From: JAFGFY01 sp964520425
Lineage (GTDB): Bacteria; Desulfobacterota; DSM-4660; Desulfatiglandales; HGW-15
Length of the DNA: 64,000 nt
NCBI GenBank assembly: GCA_964520425.1
Contig: CAZFMX010000004.1
Span: forward strand, 7,897-71,896
Direction of reading: 5' to 3'
Below, piece after piece: positions 43,296 to 53,663 of the stretch. A program made the translations under genes and the position numbers. The number at the start of each line of letters is the position of its first letter. Within the stretch, counting starts at the first letter, position 1. Under the pieces are notes generated by a model. It saw only the letters and a program-made list of their open reading frames with translations. It was not told the DNA's origin and ran no database searches.

Positions 43296-45221
43296 ATGAA
43301 TCATTTTATGGGGATCAAGTTGCCCAGAAGTATAATCAGGAAAACTTCAGCACTCGGAAAAAGTGCACTCGATTATCTAGAATATGTTTTTATGAAAGAC
43401 GGAAAAGACGACACGATCCGGTTCTCCCGTGTAACACATGGAGAAGACTGTGAAGAACATTTAAGGAATGGAAAGAGGGTTTTCAAGTTTTCTACTGATG
43501 ACTATGATGATCTCTTCCCTGATAAAAAACAAGAAAAAACAGATACCGCAACAGTGATATGTCAGCATGTTTTTGACCTTCTCTCAAGCGGGCCTAAGGA
43601 ATTGAGCCAACCTGGAGATGGATATCAACCAATTGACTGGCATACGGATTTTAAATCAGGTTATCGTTGGGATCCGCAAAACCTTCACAGCCGCGTCCGC
43701 TTTGGAGACAAACCGGGTGTTGATATCAAGGTCCCATGGGAGTTGTCCCGGTTTCAGCACTTGCCCCTATTGGGACAGGCTTATGTCCTGACAGGGAACA
43801 AAGCATATGCCGATGAATTCAGAAATCAAATCGATGACTGGATAAGAAACAACAGGGTCGGTTTCGGAGTGAACTGGGCAAGCACCATGGATGTCGCTAT
43901 CAGGGCGGCAAACTGGTTGGTCGCTCAAGAATATTTCCTTGACGAATCTGTTTTCTCTAAGGATTTTTGGCGGTCCTTTTTCTTAAGCATTTATAATCAC
44001 GGCAGATTCATCCAGCGACATCTAGAGAAGAAAATACCGAAGGCTAACCATTATCTCTCCAATATTGTCGGTCTTTTTTTTATCGCCCTGTATTGTCCGT
44101 TTTTTAAGGAAAGCGATAGATGGCGGCGTTTCTGTATGAGGGAATTGGAAAGGGAAATCAAGAAACAGGTCTATGACGATGGCTGTAACTTCGAAGGATC
44201 TACAGCGTATCATCGATTGGTTTTAGAGCTATTCTTTTATTCTGACGTTCTTGCACAAAGATGCGGGATATGCTTTTCTTCCGCCTATAACAAAAAACTC
44301 AAAAAAATGTTCACATTTTCCCTGTATTCTTTGAAGCCTGACGGTAGAATTCCCCAAATCGGAGATAATGACAGTGGAAGGTTTCTGATTTTTACCAGCA
44401 GACCGACACTTGATCATGCCTATCTTCTCTCATTGGCGGCGATTCATTTTCGGGATTCGGATTTTAAACTTAAAATCTTTCCATTTGATGAAGAGGCCTT
44501 TTGGGTATTCGGGAAAGAGGGACATGGAATTTGGAAAGACCTGCCATACCGGAAGGAAGAACTCTGTTCCAAGGCTTTTCCTGACGCCGGCTGGTATGTC
44601 ATGAGGCATAAAAATCATTACTGTTTTGTGTCTTGCGGACCTAATGAACAAGTCGGTAAGGGTGCCCATACACACAATGATAGGCTGAGTTTTGAATTGA
44701 TGCTCAATGGTAAAGACATTATCGTGGATCCTGGCACCTATACATATACCCCATTTCCTGAATGGCGAAACAGATTTCGGAGCACATCGTTTCATAATAC
44801 CATTAAAATAGATCGTATTGAACAAAATGACATTTCAGGCGATCTTTTTGAGATGATTCAAGGCACAAAATGCCGCCAATGTGAATTGACCGAGACTGAT
44901 AATGCCATTGTTTTTAAAGGGTCCATGGAATATCCTGGAAAGAATATAACTCATAAAAGAAATATCGTCGTGTATAATGATGGAAAGACTTGTGAAATAA
45001 ACGAACGAATATTGGGCGATATGCCTCACAAACTGACCTTTAATCTCTGCTTGGGTAATGGGGCTCGTGATTACGATATTTCTTTGCAGAATGGATCTTT
45101 TATTGAGAAAGAAGGGGCCTATTCAAGAGAATATGGTCACAAAGAAGGGGCTGTATTTCTCAGATCCATGATAGATATAAACACGGATTTCACGAATAAA
45201 ATTCGAATCAGAAAGAGATGA
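43296..45221 (+). CDS. Heparinase II/III-like polysaccharide lyase family protein
   Basis: The 641-residue protein has an N-terminal alpha/alpha-barrel alginate-lyase-like domain (NWASTMDVAIRAANWLVA near 188, NHYLSNIVGLFF, CNFEGSTAYHR near 298) and a C-terminal heparinase II/III-like beta-sandwich with PQIGDNDSGRF, HTHNDRLSFELMLNGKDIIVDPGTYTYT and FHNTIKIDRIEQN. The pattern fits enzymes that cleave uronic-acid polymers or that process the growing polysaccharide. No signal peptide is present. Its stop overlaps the next start by 4 bp. Such genes are regular members of exosortase-type EPS loci. Confidence 0.9.
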   Translation: MNHFMGIKLPRSIIRKTSALGKSALDYLEYVFMKDGKDDTIRFSRVTHGEDCEEHLRNGKRVFKFSTDDYDDLFPDKKQEKTDTATVICQHVFDLLSSGPKELSQPGDGYQPIDWHTDFKSGYRWDPQNLHSRVRFGDKPGVDIKVPWELSRFQHLPLLGQAYVLTGNKAYADEFRNQIDDWIRNNRVGFGVNWASTMDVAIRAANWLVAQEYFLDESVFSKDFWRSFFLSIYNHGRFIQRHLEKKIPKANHYLSNIVGLFFIALYCPFFKESDRWRRFCMRELEREIKKQVYDDGCNFEGSTAYHRLVLELFFYSDVLAQRCGICFSSAYNKKLKKMFTFSLYSLKPDGRIPQIGDNDSGRFLIFTSRPTLDHAYLLSLAAIHFRDSDFKLKIFPFDEEAFWVFGKEGHGIWKDLPYRKEELCSKAFPDAGWYVMRHKNHYCFVSCGPNEQVGKGAHTHNDRLSFELMLNGKDIIVDPGTYTYTPFPEWRNRFRSTSFHNTIKIDRIEQNDISGDLFEMIQGTKCRQCELTETDNAIVFKGSMEYPGKNITHKRNIVVYNDGKTCEINERILGDMPHKLTFNLCLGNGARDYDISLQNGSFIEKEGAYSREYGHKEGAVFLRSMIDINTDFTNKIRIRKR

Positions 45222-46612
45222 AAGAGATTGTCAAAAAACTTCCAGAATCGATTATACAACCCATCAGATACATGATGGGTTGCCTTCCTCCACGGCTTCG
45301 ATATGGAAGGGTCTTTCGGCAATCTTATGATTTTCTGGAGAACTCCCAATGGTGGAGCAGGGAGAGGCTTCAAGAGTATCAGATGAATCGATTAGAACAC
45401 CTCTTGCATCATGCCTACCGGAATGTTCCTTACTATCGATGTGTCTTTAATGAGATGGCTTTGCGTCCTGAGAGTATCAAGGACTTTGGAGATATGAGGA
45501 AATTGCCATTCCTGACAAAAACGATCATTCAGAACAACTTACATGATTTGGTAGCAGAGAATTATCCCAGGTCACGATTGGAGAATGTTTCGACGGGCGG
45601 CTCAACAGGAGATCCTTTGGGCTTCTATCATGAGAGAGGTATTTCTGAGGCTCGGGAGAGAGCCTTTATCTTTAATTTGTGGAGCAGGATCGGTTTTAAG
45701 GCAGGAGATAAATGCATCGAACTGAGAGGGAATATTCTTCAATCGACAAAGGGAGGCAGGTTCTGGATGTACCATCCTGCGGAAAAGATCCTGATGCTTT
45801 CTTCCTATCAAATGACCAATGAGGCGTTGCCGAAATACGTTGAGAAGATCCGGCAGTTTCAGCCCGATTTCCTTCATGTGTATCCATCTTCAATCATGAT
45901 TCTGGGCAGATTTATGAAAGAGAGAAGTATTCGTCCTTTCCATAGTGTAAAAGCCCTGTTGTGTGCTTCAGAAAATATATACTCTTGGCAGAGAGAGTTG
46001 CTCGAGGATGTCTTTCAATGCCGTGTTTTCAGTTTCTACGGGCACTCTGAGCGGGCTGTTTTAGCCGGTGAGTGTGAAAAGAGTACGTCATATCATATTT
46101 CACCGGAATATGGATTTACCGAGATCGTCAATGAAAAGGGAATACCTGTGGAGAAAGATGGTGAGACCGGGGAAATCGTGGCGACCGGATTTAATAACCA
46201 GGCTATGCCCTTTATCAGATACAAAACAGGGGATATTGCAGTCTATTCCAGCAAGACATGTGACTGCGGGCGGAATTATCCTTTGATTGAAAGGATCCGG
46301 GGGAGAATTCAGGATTTCCTTCTTTCCAGAAAAAACCATTTGATCCCATTAAGCACGATCCAATACGAGGTCTTGGGTGATAGTAATTTTGTTAGGCAGT
46401 TCCAATTTTACCAGGAAAAAGCCGGAGAGGTAGTCGTCAATATCGTTAAGGCGCAAGACTATACGAAAGCAGAGGAACGTCGGATTTCAAGCGCGCTACA
46501 AAAAGGTGTAGCAGGAGATATTGAATTTCACTTTGAATACAAAGATGAAATTCCAAGAACAAGCAGTGGAAAACGCAGGTTACTGATTCAGAAATTGCCT
46601 TCACCAGAATAA
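45218..46612 (+). CDS. CapK/PaaK-like adenylate-forming enzyme 1
   Basis: The 464-residue protein belongs to the phenylacetate-CoA ligase/CapK family of adenylate-forming enzymes. It shows NVPYYRCVFNE near 71, a Thr/Ser-rich phosphate loop VSTGGSTGDPLGFYHE near 125, FSFYGHSERA, a motif GFNNQAMPFIRYKTGD and a C-terminal EIPRTSSGKRRL. It would activate an acid for attachment to the polysaccharide. The start overlaps the heparinase-like gene by 4 bp. It is paralogous to the next gene. Confidence 0.9.
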   Translation: MKEIVKKLPESIIQPIRYMMGCLPPRLRYGRVFRQSYDFLENSQWWSRERLQEYQMNRLEHLLHHAYRNVPYYRCVFNEMALRPESIKDFGDMRKLPFLTKTIIQNNLHDLVAENYPRSRLENVSTGGSTGDPLGFYHERGISEARERAFIFNLWSRIGFKAGDKCIELRGNILQSTKGGRFWMYHPAEKILMLSSYQMTNEALPKYVEKIRQFQPDFLHVYPSSIMILGRFMKERSIRPFHSVKALLCASENIYSWQRELLEDVFQCRVFSFYGHSERAVLAGECEKSTSYHISPEYGFTEIVNEKGIPVEKDGETGEIVATGFNNQAMPFIRYKTGDIAVYSSKTCDCGRNYPLIERIRGRIQDFLLSRKNHLIPLSTIQYEVLGDSNFVRQFQFYQEKAGEVVVNIVKAQDYTKAEERRISSALQKGVAGDIEFHFEYKDEIPRTSSGKRRLLIQKLPSPE

Positions 46613-46676
46613 CGATGTCTTGGCATGAATGAAGCGTGCACTCATTCTGTCAATATAAGGAGTATGTCAGAAATAA

Positions 46677-48065
46677 ATGAGCTTCAGAAAACTTATCAGA
46701 AGACTTCCTTTTCCGATCCTGAGATCTCTTGGGTCTCTTTACGGAGTAATCCCATCCCGCATCCGCTTCGGAAAGGTGTTTTGGGAGACCTATCATTTTT
46801 TGCAGCGGTCACAGTGGTGGGGTAGAGAGAGGCTGGAGGAATATCAAATCAGTCAATTGGAAAAGCTATTAAGGCATGCCTATGATTGTGTGCCCTATTA
46901 TAGAAGGTTGTTCGATGAAAGAGGTCTAAAACCAAATCATATTCAGAACTTCGAAGACCTTAAGAGTCTCCCCTATTTGACCAAAGATGTGTTCAGACAA
47001 AATTACAACACAATTATTGAAGAAAAATCCAGGAAAAAAGAATTTCACAGGGTCAATACGAGCGGCACGACAGGCAAACCTCTGCAATTCTATGAAAACA
47101 AATGGACCACTCAAATGGAACGGGCTTTCATTTACCATCAATGGTCCCGTGTGGGTGTGACTCCGGATGACCCTTTGATACAAATGAGGGGTCCCGTCAT
47201 ACAAGATAATATACCGGAATATTATCTAAAGAGTAGAACTTTGAGGTTATCACCTCGGGTGGGCAGTCTCGAAATCATGAGGCTCTATTTGGAAGAAATG
47301 AAGAAGTCAGGGGCCTCTTATCTCCATGGATATCCAAGCGCAATAGCACTCTTTGCCCTAACGATAAAGCAGCATGGATTGATCGTTCCAATAAAAATCA
47401 GAGCCATACTATTTGCGTCTGAAGCTGTCTATGCATGGGAAAGGCAAATCGTTGAAGAAGTATTTGGTTGTCGTGTTTTCAGCTTTTACGGTATGGCGGA
47501 AAAAGTAGTTTTGGCGACAGAATGCGAGACCAGTCATGATTATCATTGCCTTCCGCAATACGGAATAACTGAAATAGACGAGAATACCAAAGAGATCATA
47601 GGAACAGGTTTTCTCAATCATCTTAATCCGTTTATTCGATATCGCACCACAGATGTTGCCTATGGGCTAAGTGATTCGGAATGCAAGGGCTGCGGCAGGC
47701 ATGAATATCCTGTTTTCTCTGGAGTAGAGGGGAGACTTGAAGATTTCATCGTAACGACCGGTGGTATTCCGATATCTCCGGCGATTATTACACATCCTAT
47801 GAAAGATCTTAAGGCAATCAAGAGCACACAGCTCCTTCAAAAATCTCTTGATTCCATCAAAGTCAAAATTGTCCCTTGGGATCAACATGATCCAAAGACA
47901 TTAGATAAAGAAGCAGACATTATAAGGCAGGGACTAAAGGGAATTCTTGGTGTCGACATGAAAGTTGAAATTGAGATTACACAATCCGTAGAGCTATCAG
48001 CGACCGGAAAGTTCAAATGGGTCATTTCAGATGTCCACAAAGGTTTTTTCGAAGCTATTAAGTAG
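46677..48065 (+). CDS. CapK/PaaK-like adenylate-forming enzyme 2
   Basis: The 462-residue protein shares the arrangement and many segments with the preceding gene: YHFLQRSQWWGRERLEEYQ, CVPYYRRLFDERGL, VNTSGTTGKPLQFYE, FSFYGMAEKVVLA and ELSATGKFKW. The pair arose by tandem duplication, followed by clear divergence. The phosphate loop and C-terminal Lys are kept, so both should be active. The start is set at MSFRKL. The region upstream (46621-46635) has a GG-N10-GC pattern that only weakly resembles sigma-54. Confidence 0.9.
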   Translation: MSFRKLIRRLPFPILRSLGSLYGVIPSRIRFGKVFWETYHFLQRSQWWGRERLEEYQISQLEKLLRHAYDCVPYYRRLFDERGLKPNHIQNFEDLKSLPYLTKDVFRQNYNTIIEEKSRKKEFHRVNTSGTTGKPLQFYENKWTTQMERAFIYHQWSRVGVTPDDPLIQMRGPVIQDNIPEYYLKSRTLRLSPRVGSLEIMRLYLEEMKKSGASYLHGYPSAIALFALTIKQHGLIVPIKIRAILFASEAVYAWERQIVEEVFGCRVFSFYGMAEKVVLATECETSHDYHCLPQYGITEIDENTKEIIGTGFLNHLNPFIRYRTTDVAYGLSDSECKGCGRHEYPVFSGVEGRLEDFIVTTGGIPISPAIITHPMKDLKAIKSTQLLQKSLDSIKVKIVPWDQHDPKTLDKEADIIRQGLKGILGVDMKVEIEITQSVELSATGKFKWVISDVHKGFFEAIK

Positions 48066-48229
48066 ATACATTATTCGCAGTGGGCAAAATGTAATAAAAG
48101 TGGTTTTCCCCGAATAGTATTCATAAGTCATAGTCAATTATTTTTCAATATTAGATGAAGCCTCGTCAGCGATTTATTGAGCGGCACTTCTTCCATTCGA
48201 AATGAGATATCTTCGATGTTGATTGAGTA

Positions 48230-49738
48230 ATGATATGGAGAAATATGTTTGAAACAGTCTTCAAAGATATGTTCAAATATCTTCCCGCTACGGTTGTTCC
48301 TGCCATTGTAGGATTTCTAAGCATCCCGATCTTCACAAGATTGTTCTCTCCTCAGGCATATGGGAATTACAGCATCGTAATGGCCACTGTCATGGTCATG
48401 GCAACCATTCTTGGGTGGTTGCCCATGGGAGTCATCAGGTTCTACCCTGCTTATGAAAAGGAGAAACGACTTCACAGCTTTGAAACAAGTGTTTTTTATT
48501 CAAACCTTGTCTCCATCTTAGCCCTTCTAGTTATCTCATCAGTCGTTCTCTTCACCACTAAAGCTTTTTTTGAACCGCAGTTGTTCTCTTTTCTTTTTAT
48601 CGGATTAGGGATTCTGGCTGTGACTTCTCAATTCAATATCCTTTTGGATTTGCTCAGATCACAGAGAAAAGCAGGATCATATAGTCTCTTTACCTCTATA
48701 AAAAGTATAGGGGGAATAGGATTTTCTTTGCTACTCATATCCTCATTCAGGAGGGATATTGCCTTTTTGTTGTGGGGACCAATTCTAAGCACTTCTCTAA
48801 TTTTGCCATTTATGTGGCGACGGACCATTGAATCAGCACGTATGTTCCCATTCATTATAGAACCCGGTTTGATAAAAACCATCGCAAAATACAGTCTGCC
48901 GCTTGTTATTGGAAACCTGGCCGCCTGGATACTGAGCCTTTCCGACAGATATGTCATAAATCTATACAGAGGGGCACATGAAGTCGGTATATATTCAGCG
49001 AGCTATGATATAGCCGATAAAAGCATTATGCTGATGATATCTTTATTTACGCTAGTTGTAGGACCTCTCGCTTTTAATATCTGGGAAAAAGAAGGAGAAG
49101 CAGAGAGCAAAATCTTTTCAACCAGCATTGCCCGTTACTTCTTGATCATCTATTTCCCTGCTGTTACGGGACTTGTAGTCCTATCGAAACCAATTATCAG
49201 CCTTTGTACGGCAGAGGAATATCAAAGTGGTTTTATTATCTTGCCCTTAGTCGTATCCGGAGTCTTCCTTTTTGGTTTGCAGCAGCATTTCCAGAGAGGA
49301 CTTCTCTTTCATAAACAAACCTCCTTAATCATGTGGAGTGTCGTAATTTCCGGCCTTTTTAATCTTATGATCAATTTTATATTCATCCCGAAATATGGCT
49401 ATATTGCTGCCGCTTATTCCACTTTCCTTTCATATGGGTTGTATTTCGCGCTGATCGTCATTCTGTCACGACGGTTCTACACTTGGCATTTCCCTTTCCA
49501 AACGTTACTAAGGGTGTTCGTAGCCTCATTGATAATGGGAATTGTTGTATATTACCTCCATGATAGCTTACCCGGTCCATTGATCCTGAATCTGTTTCTG
49601 GTTATCTTCCTAGGAATATTGATATATTTTGTGATGCTCTTTTTGTTCCGTGAGTATGATTTGTTCTTGATTTATGAGGAAATTTCGGCTTACATAAAAG
49701 ATACATTTTTCAATGGTGACACAAATGACACTGTCTAA
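48230..49738 (+). CDS. Wzx-type polysaccharide flippase
   Basis: The 502-residue protein has 12-14 hydrophobic helices and the family start VPAIVGFLSIPIFTRLFSPQAYGNYSI, plus LPLVIGNLAAWILSLSDRYVINLYRG and VVGPLAFNIWEKEG. It flips the lipid-linked repeat unit across the inner membrane. An ATG 15 bp downstream is also possible. Its 3' end overlaps the Wzy gene by 26 bp. A 164-bp gap precedes it. Confidence 0.92.
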   Translation: MIWRNMFETVFKDMFKYLPATVVPAIVGFLSIPIFTRLFSPQAYGNYSIVMATVMVMATILGWLPMGVIRFYPAYEKEKRLHSFETSVFYSNLVSILALLVISSVVLFTTKAFFEPQLFSFLFIGLGILAVTSQFNILLDLLRSQRKAGSYSLFTSIKSIGGIGFSLLLISSFRRDIAFLLWGPILSTSLILPFMWRRTIESARMFPFIIEPGLIKTIAKYSLPLVIGNLAAWILSLSDRYVINLYRGAHEVGIYSASYDIADKSIMLMISLFTLVVGPLAFNIWEKEGEAESKIFSTSIARYFLIIYFPAVTGLVVLSKPIISLCTAEEYQSGFIILPLVVSGVFLFGLQQHFQRGLLFHKQTSLIMWSVVISGLFNLMINFIFIPKYGYIAAAYSTFLSYGLYFALIVILSRRFYTWHFPFQTLLRVFVASLIMGIVVYYLHDSLPGPLILNLFLVIFLGILIYFVMLFLFREYDLFLIYEEISAYIKDTFFNGDTNDTV

Positions 49739-51137
49739 ATTATATGATAACAAGCTGAATATATTAGCCTATATAGCTATTCCACTTTGTCTCGGCTTGG
49801 CGATCGCTTGGTGTAATTGGCAATTTAGCATTGGTTTAGGTGCTATCATTTTATTTTTTTGTCTCGGCCCTAGCGCGCAGTTTTATGTGTTCATTGTGTC
49901 AATCTTCTATCCTCTCGTACTGACAATCGGCCCTATTAACGAGTTTCCTGTTTCTCTTATTGTCACACCACTCTTCCTCATCTCAATACTTAGTTTCATG
50001 ATTCTTAATGACCATCCTATTCAGCTAGGAAGACACAGCCGACCTTTCATCATTGCCTTTTGTCTCCTGCTGTTCTGCCTTGTGATAAGTTATGCAAAGA
50101 ACTCCTTTTCGGTCTTTTCCATGGATATGGGACATCATGAAACCAAAATGGTGGGTCTTTCCTATTTAAATACATTTGCTGGAATGATGGTCTTCTTAAG
50201 CTCCTCATGGTATTTTTCAGTTACTTCTTTTGATGAGAATAAGGTATTGAGGTTTTTCATCCTTATAACCATGATTTTGGCTCTTTTGAAGTTTACAGGT
50301 CTGGCATCCATTCTGTTTGATACATCTTTTAACCAGCCGTATATAACGGCTTCGGGTGCTAAAAGGATGGGAGGTTTCGACAATCTTGTCTGGCTAGCAG
50401 TCCCTGCCCTTATGGCCTACTCTTCTCAACGGGTAAACACTTTGAGGATATTATTAATCGTTGTCTATCTGATCTTTGGAATAATCAGTGGAGGCAGGGC
50501 TCTATTCTTTGGTATTGTTTTCGCCACCATTATATACTTGTCCTTGTTTTACAAGAAATATTCTGCGCGTCTTGTTTTGGCTTGCGGTATTATTGTTTTG
50601 ACTGTGGCCTTAATGGCACAATTCGTCTCTCTTCCGACACAAATAAAAAGAATTAGCGGTTTGACCCTGATAGAGGAAGGAGGGTTCACGCAGCAAGATC
50701 CCGGAAGAGCCGTTACTTTTTCATATTTCTGGGATATTTTCTTGGATAATCCTTTATTCGGAAAGGGCATTGGTGTCTATAGCGGGAGAGTACCGGAACG
50801 GTTGAATTTTATAAATGAACAGCTTATTTCCGGAGGACATGGCGCCTATCTTTCCATTCTTGCCATTTTTGGCATTCTTGGCGCTGTTTTTCTCGCTTTG
50901 ATTCTTTTCGGGACGGTCTTCAAATCATACCGATTAATTTTAATGAACAGTCTTAGTAAAGAGCCCGTTGCCTATAAAAAAACGGCCATATTTATATTCC
51001 TTTATTCTCTAGTTACTGTTTTCTACTATGTGTTTGGATATTCCGGTTTTCAAGACTTGAAACTATACTTTGTTATAGGAATGCTGATTGGGATCCTTGA
51101 GAAGTATGAGCGGCATTCCCATTTTATTGAGGATTAG
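49713..51137 (+). CDS. Wzy/O-antigen ligase-like polymerase
   Basis: The 474-residue protein has about 12 membrane helices and an O-antigen ligase/WaaL-Wzy type domain, with a large periplasmic loop around FGKGIGVYSGRVPERLNFINE and GGHGAYLSILAIFGILGAVF near residue 370. It would polymerise repeat units or ligate the polymer on the periplasmic side. It overlaps the flippase gene by 26 bp. The second ATG (49725) is an alternative start. Confidence 0.88.
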   Translation: MVTQMTLSKLYDNKLNILAYIAIPLCLGLAIAWCNWQFSIGLGAIILFFCLGPSAQFYVFIVSIFYPLVLTIGPINEFPVSLIVTPLFLISILSFMILNDHPIQLGRHSRPFIIAFCLLLFCLVISYAKNSFSVFSMDMGHHETKMVGLSYLNTFAGMMVFLSSSWYFSVTSFDENKVLRFFILITMILALLKFTGLASILFDTSFNQPYITASGAKRMGGFDNLVWLAVPALMAYSSQRVNTLRILLIVVYLIFGIISGGRALFFGIVFATIIYLSLFYKKYSARLVLACGIIVLTVALMAQFVSLPTQIKRISGLTLIEEGGFTQQDPGRAVTFSYFWDIFLDNPLFGKGIGVYSGRVPERLNFINEQLISGGHGAYLSILAIFGILGAVFLALILFGTVFKSYRLILMNSLSKEPVAYKKTAIFIFLYSLVTVFYYVFGYSGFQDLKLYFVIGMLIGILEKYERHSHFIED

Positions 51138-51227
51138 TCTTCTTTCTGTGGCTTTTCAATCCCTTCGGAGATGTTCTCTTATTATGTATGTTCAATTCGG
51201 ACATCTATTCTTTTTTCAGAATAAAAC

Positions 51228-52370
51228 ATGAGTAGAATTATATTCGCAGCCCCCCATTATTATTCAAGTTTTATACAGGTCGGGGCCCAACACTATGCCA
51301 GAGTCCTCTCAAGACATAATTGGAACGTTCTCTATTTCTCGAATTATCTTTCACCCTTCAACCTCTTTCTGAGTAAAGACAGAAAGGACAAAGTTTCTCG
51401 TTTCATAAACTATTTTCGTGGTGGAGAACATATCAAATCCAATCTGTTTACTTATGTCCCCTTTTCATTACTCCCACACCATAATTTTACGATTTTCGAT
51501 AAAAAATGGTTCCTGCAGAACGCCTACAGATTCACAGTTCCATCCGTCACAGGCATTTTGAGAAGGCATCTCTTTGAGAATATCGATGTGCTTTGGATAG
51601 ACTGTCCAAACCAGATATTCTGGAAGGGTATAGTCGAGCATAAGAAAAGTATCTATCGTATATTCGATGACATTGAAGCATTTCAAAAGGCTGGCCCTGT
51701 TCTCATGGATGCGCATGAAGAGGCCCTTTTATCTTCCGATGTAGTCATTGTGACATCAAAAGTTTTGATTAGCGACATGAAAAGAAAATACAAAGACGTC
51801 TCTTTCATCCATTGCCCAAACGGAGTTGATATTACATCTTTTATCCGAGAAGAATATGTTAAACCTAAAGAGTTTGGACACATCAAGGGGAGAATAGCGT
51901 TATATGTGGGCGCTATCGATGATTGGTTTGATGAGGACCTTCTGGCGTATACAGCAAGCCATTCGCCCGAAATGAACTTCTGCATCATTGGCCCGGACAG
52001 GCTTGGAAAAATATCTACGTTGAACCAAAACAACATCCATTACTTGGGCCCCAAGCCGTTTAAGGATATTCCTGACTATATGTTCTATGCGGATTTCGGT
52101 ATAATTCCTTTCAGATCAAACAGGCTCGTGAGATGTGTCAATCCCATAAAGATGTATGAATATTTCAGCCTGGGCAAACAGGTAATCAGTACCTCTTGGG
52201 AGGAACTCAAGTTGTTGGAGTCCCCCTGTCTGATGGCTCAAGATAAGGATGAGTTCCTGGAATTCGTTCATAGCGATCAGGCTATTAATCCGGATAATGG
52301 ACACCTCATACAGTACGCAAAAGAGAACACATGGGAAAATCGACTTAGGGACATACTCGGGTTGCTGTAA
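51228..52370 (+). CDS. GT4-like glycosyltransferase
   Basis: The 380-residue protein has the GT-B fold pattern. The N-terminal half begins IIFAAPHYYSSFIQVGAQHYARVLS, and the C-terminal half shows YVGAIDDWFDEDLLAYTASHSPEMNFCIIGPDRLG, NIHYLGPKPFKDIPDYMFYADFGIIPFR and NPIKMYEYFSLGKQVIST, the nucleotide-sugar-binding part. It lengthens the lipid-linked unit in the cytoplasm. The next glycosyltransferase starts 15 bp downstream. Confidence 0.88.
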   Translation: MSRIIFAAPHYYSSFIQVGAQHYARVLSRHNWNVLYFSNYLSPFNLFLSKDRKDKVSRFINYFRGGEHIKSNLFTYVPFSLLPHHNFTIFDKKWFLQNAYRFTVPSVTGILRRHLFENIDVLWIDCPNQIFWKGIVEHKKSIYRIFDDIEAFQKAGPVLMDAHEEALLSSDVVIVTSKVLISDMKRKYKDVSFIHCPNGVDITSFIREEYVKPKEFGHIKGRIALYVGAIDDWFDEDLLAYTASHSPEMNFCIIGPDRLGKISTLNQNNIHYLGPKPFKDIPDYMFYADFGIIPFRSNRLVRCVNPIKMYEYFSLGKQVISTSWEELKLLESPCLMAQDKDEFLEFVHSDQAINPDNGHLIQYAKENTWENRLRDILGLL

Positions 52371-52385
52371 GCAATCTCCAATGCT

Positions 52386-53600
52386 ATGAAAGAGAAAATG
52401 CTCTTTATTACTAATTTGTTGCCCTATCCATTGGATAATGGAGGCAAGATAAAAACATATCACACATTATCGGTTCTAATTGACCTATTTGAGATTGACT
52501 TGTTATGTTTCATTGAAGATAAGTCTGACAGAAAATATATAAGAGATATTAAGAGATTAGGGATTTCAGTAAATGTTGTTCTTAAGAGATTGCGGCATAC
52601 ACAAACCCCATTTCTGCTCTGTTGGGAAGTGCTCAAATCATTCATAACAAAATACCCTTATATTGTTTCAAAATATTCATCTCCTGAAATGAGAAGGATT
52701 GTCGCAGGTAAACTTACTGAAAAGCGATATCATACTATCTATATCGACCATTTGCCGCTCTTTCAGTATGTTCCTGATGATAATCATAAGAAGACTATCT
52801 TTGTCATATTAGACCAGCACAATCTCGAATATGAGATTATCCGGCGTCGCATGGATGTCACAAAAAACGTCCTCACAAAACTGCTTCTTCATCTTGAATA
52901 CCTTAAGGTTGTTCGCTATGAAAAAGAAAGTTGCATGAAAGCCGATTTGACCCTAGCCATCACGAAAAGAGACCTTTCCTTGATAGATAGAATGACAGAA
53001 AACAGGGCGCGTTGCGTGATAGCCCCTTTTTATGTCGAAGATATTAGTCCTGTTCTGCACGACAAATCCTTTAAGAAAAAGACGATTCTTTTTTTAGGGA
53101 CCATGTCATGGTTTCCTAACGAAGACGCTGTCACCTGGTTCTTTCATAATGTCTTCAAAAAATACCATCTTGATATAAAGGGATGGAGGTTTTTGATTGT
53201 AGGAAATTCTCCAGGAAAAACTATTTTAGATTTAAGGTCCGATTCCGTCTGTATTACAGGATATGTCGATAATCTCAGGCCATATATAGATGATTCACTC
53301 CTCAGTGTTGTTCCCATGCGAATAGGAGGCGGGATGAGGATCAAAGTCCTCGATCTTTTCTCCTTCGGTATTCCTGTCATATCTACAAATATCGGATGTG
53401 AGGGGATTCCTGTTTCAAACGGAAAACATATCCTTATTGCAGATACACCTTTGGAATTCAAACACTCAATAGAGAGTATATATCATGATACTGAATTACG
53501 GCAGAGTCTGGTGAACAACGCTCTTTCTTTTGTAAAGAGTCATTATTCTTCCGCATCAGCTCTTCAACAATACAGAGATATTTTGCGGAGCATGCCTTGA
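52386..53600 (+). CDS. GT4-like glycosyltransferase (exosortase-locus type)
   Basis: The 404-residue protein has the N-terminal motif LFITNLLPYPLDNGGKIKTYHTLSVL and the C-terminal LFLGTMSWFPNEDAVTWFFHNV, VPMRIGGGMRIKVLDLFSFGIPVISTNIGCEGI, a pattern I associate with family 1 glycosyltransferases of PEP-CTERM/exosortase loci. It is cytoplasmic and would add one sugar. A 62-bp gap separates it from the WecG-type gene. Confidence 0.88.
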   Translation: MKEKMLFITNLLPYPLDNGGKIKTYHTLSVLIDLFEIDLLCFIEDKSDRKYIRDIKRLGISVNVVLKRLRHTQTPFLLCWEVLKSFITKYPYIVSKYSSPEMRRIVAGKLTEKRYHTIYIDHLPLFQYVPDDNHKKTIFVILDQHNLEYEIIRRRMDVTKNVLTKLLLHLEYLKVVRYEKESCMKADLTLAITKRDLSLIDRMTENRARCVIAPFYVEDISPVLHDKSFKKKTILFLGTMSWFPNEDAVTWFFHNVFKKYHLDIKGWRFLIVGNSPGKTILDLRSDSVCITGYVDNLRPYIDDSLLSVVPMRIGGGMRIKVLDLFSFGIPVISTNIGCEGIPVSNGKHILIADTPLEFKHSIESIYHDTELRQSLVNNALSFVKSHYSSASALQQYRDILRSMP

Positions 53601-53663
53601 AAATGATACTTGGAATACGCGGATTAGCAATATTTTCAGTATAACGCGGGCAATAAACGACAT

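Noticed and set aside
46620..46635. Sigma-54 promoter before the second CapK-like gene
   Set aside because: The GG-N10-GC spacing is right but the -12 box is AAGC rather than TTGC, so chance is likely.
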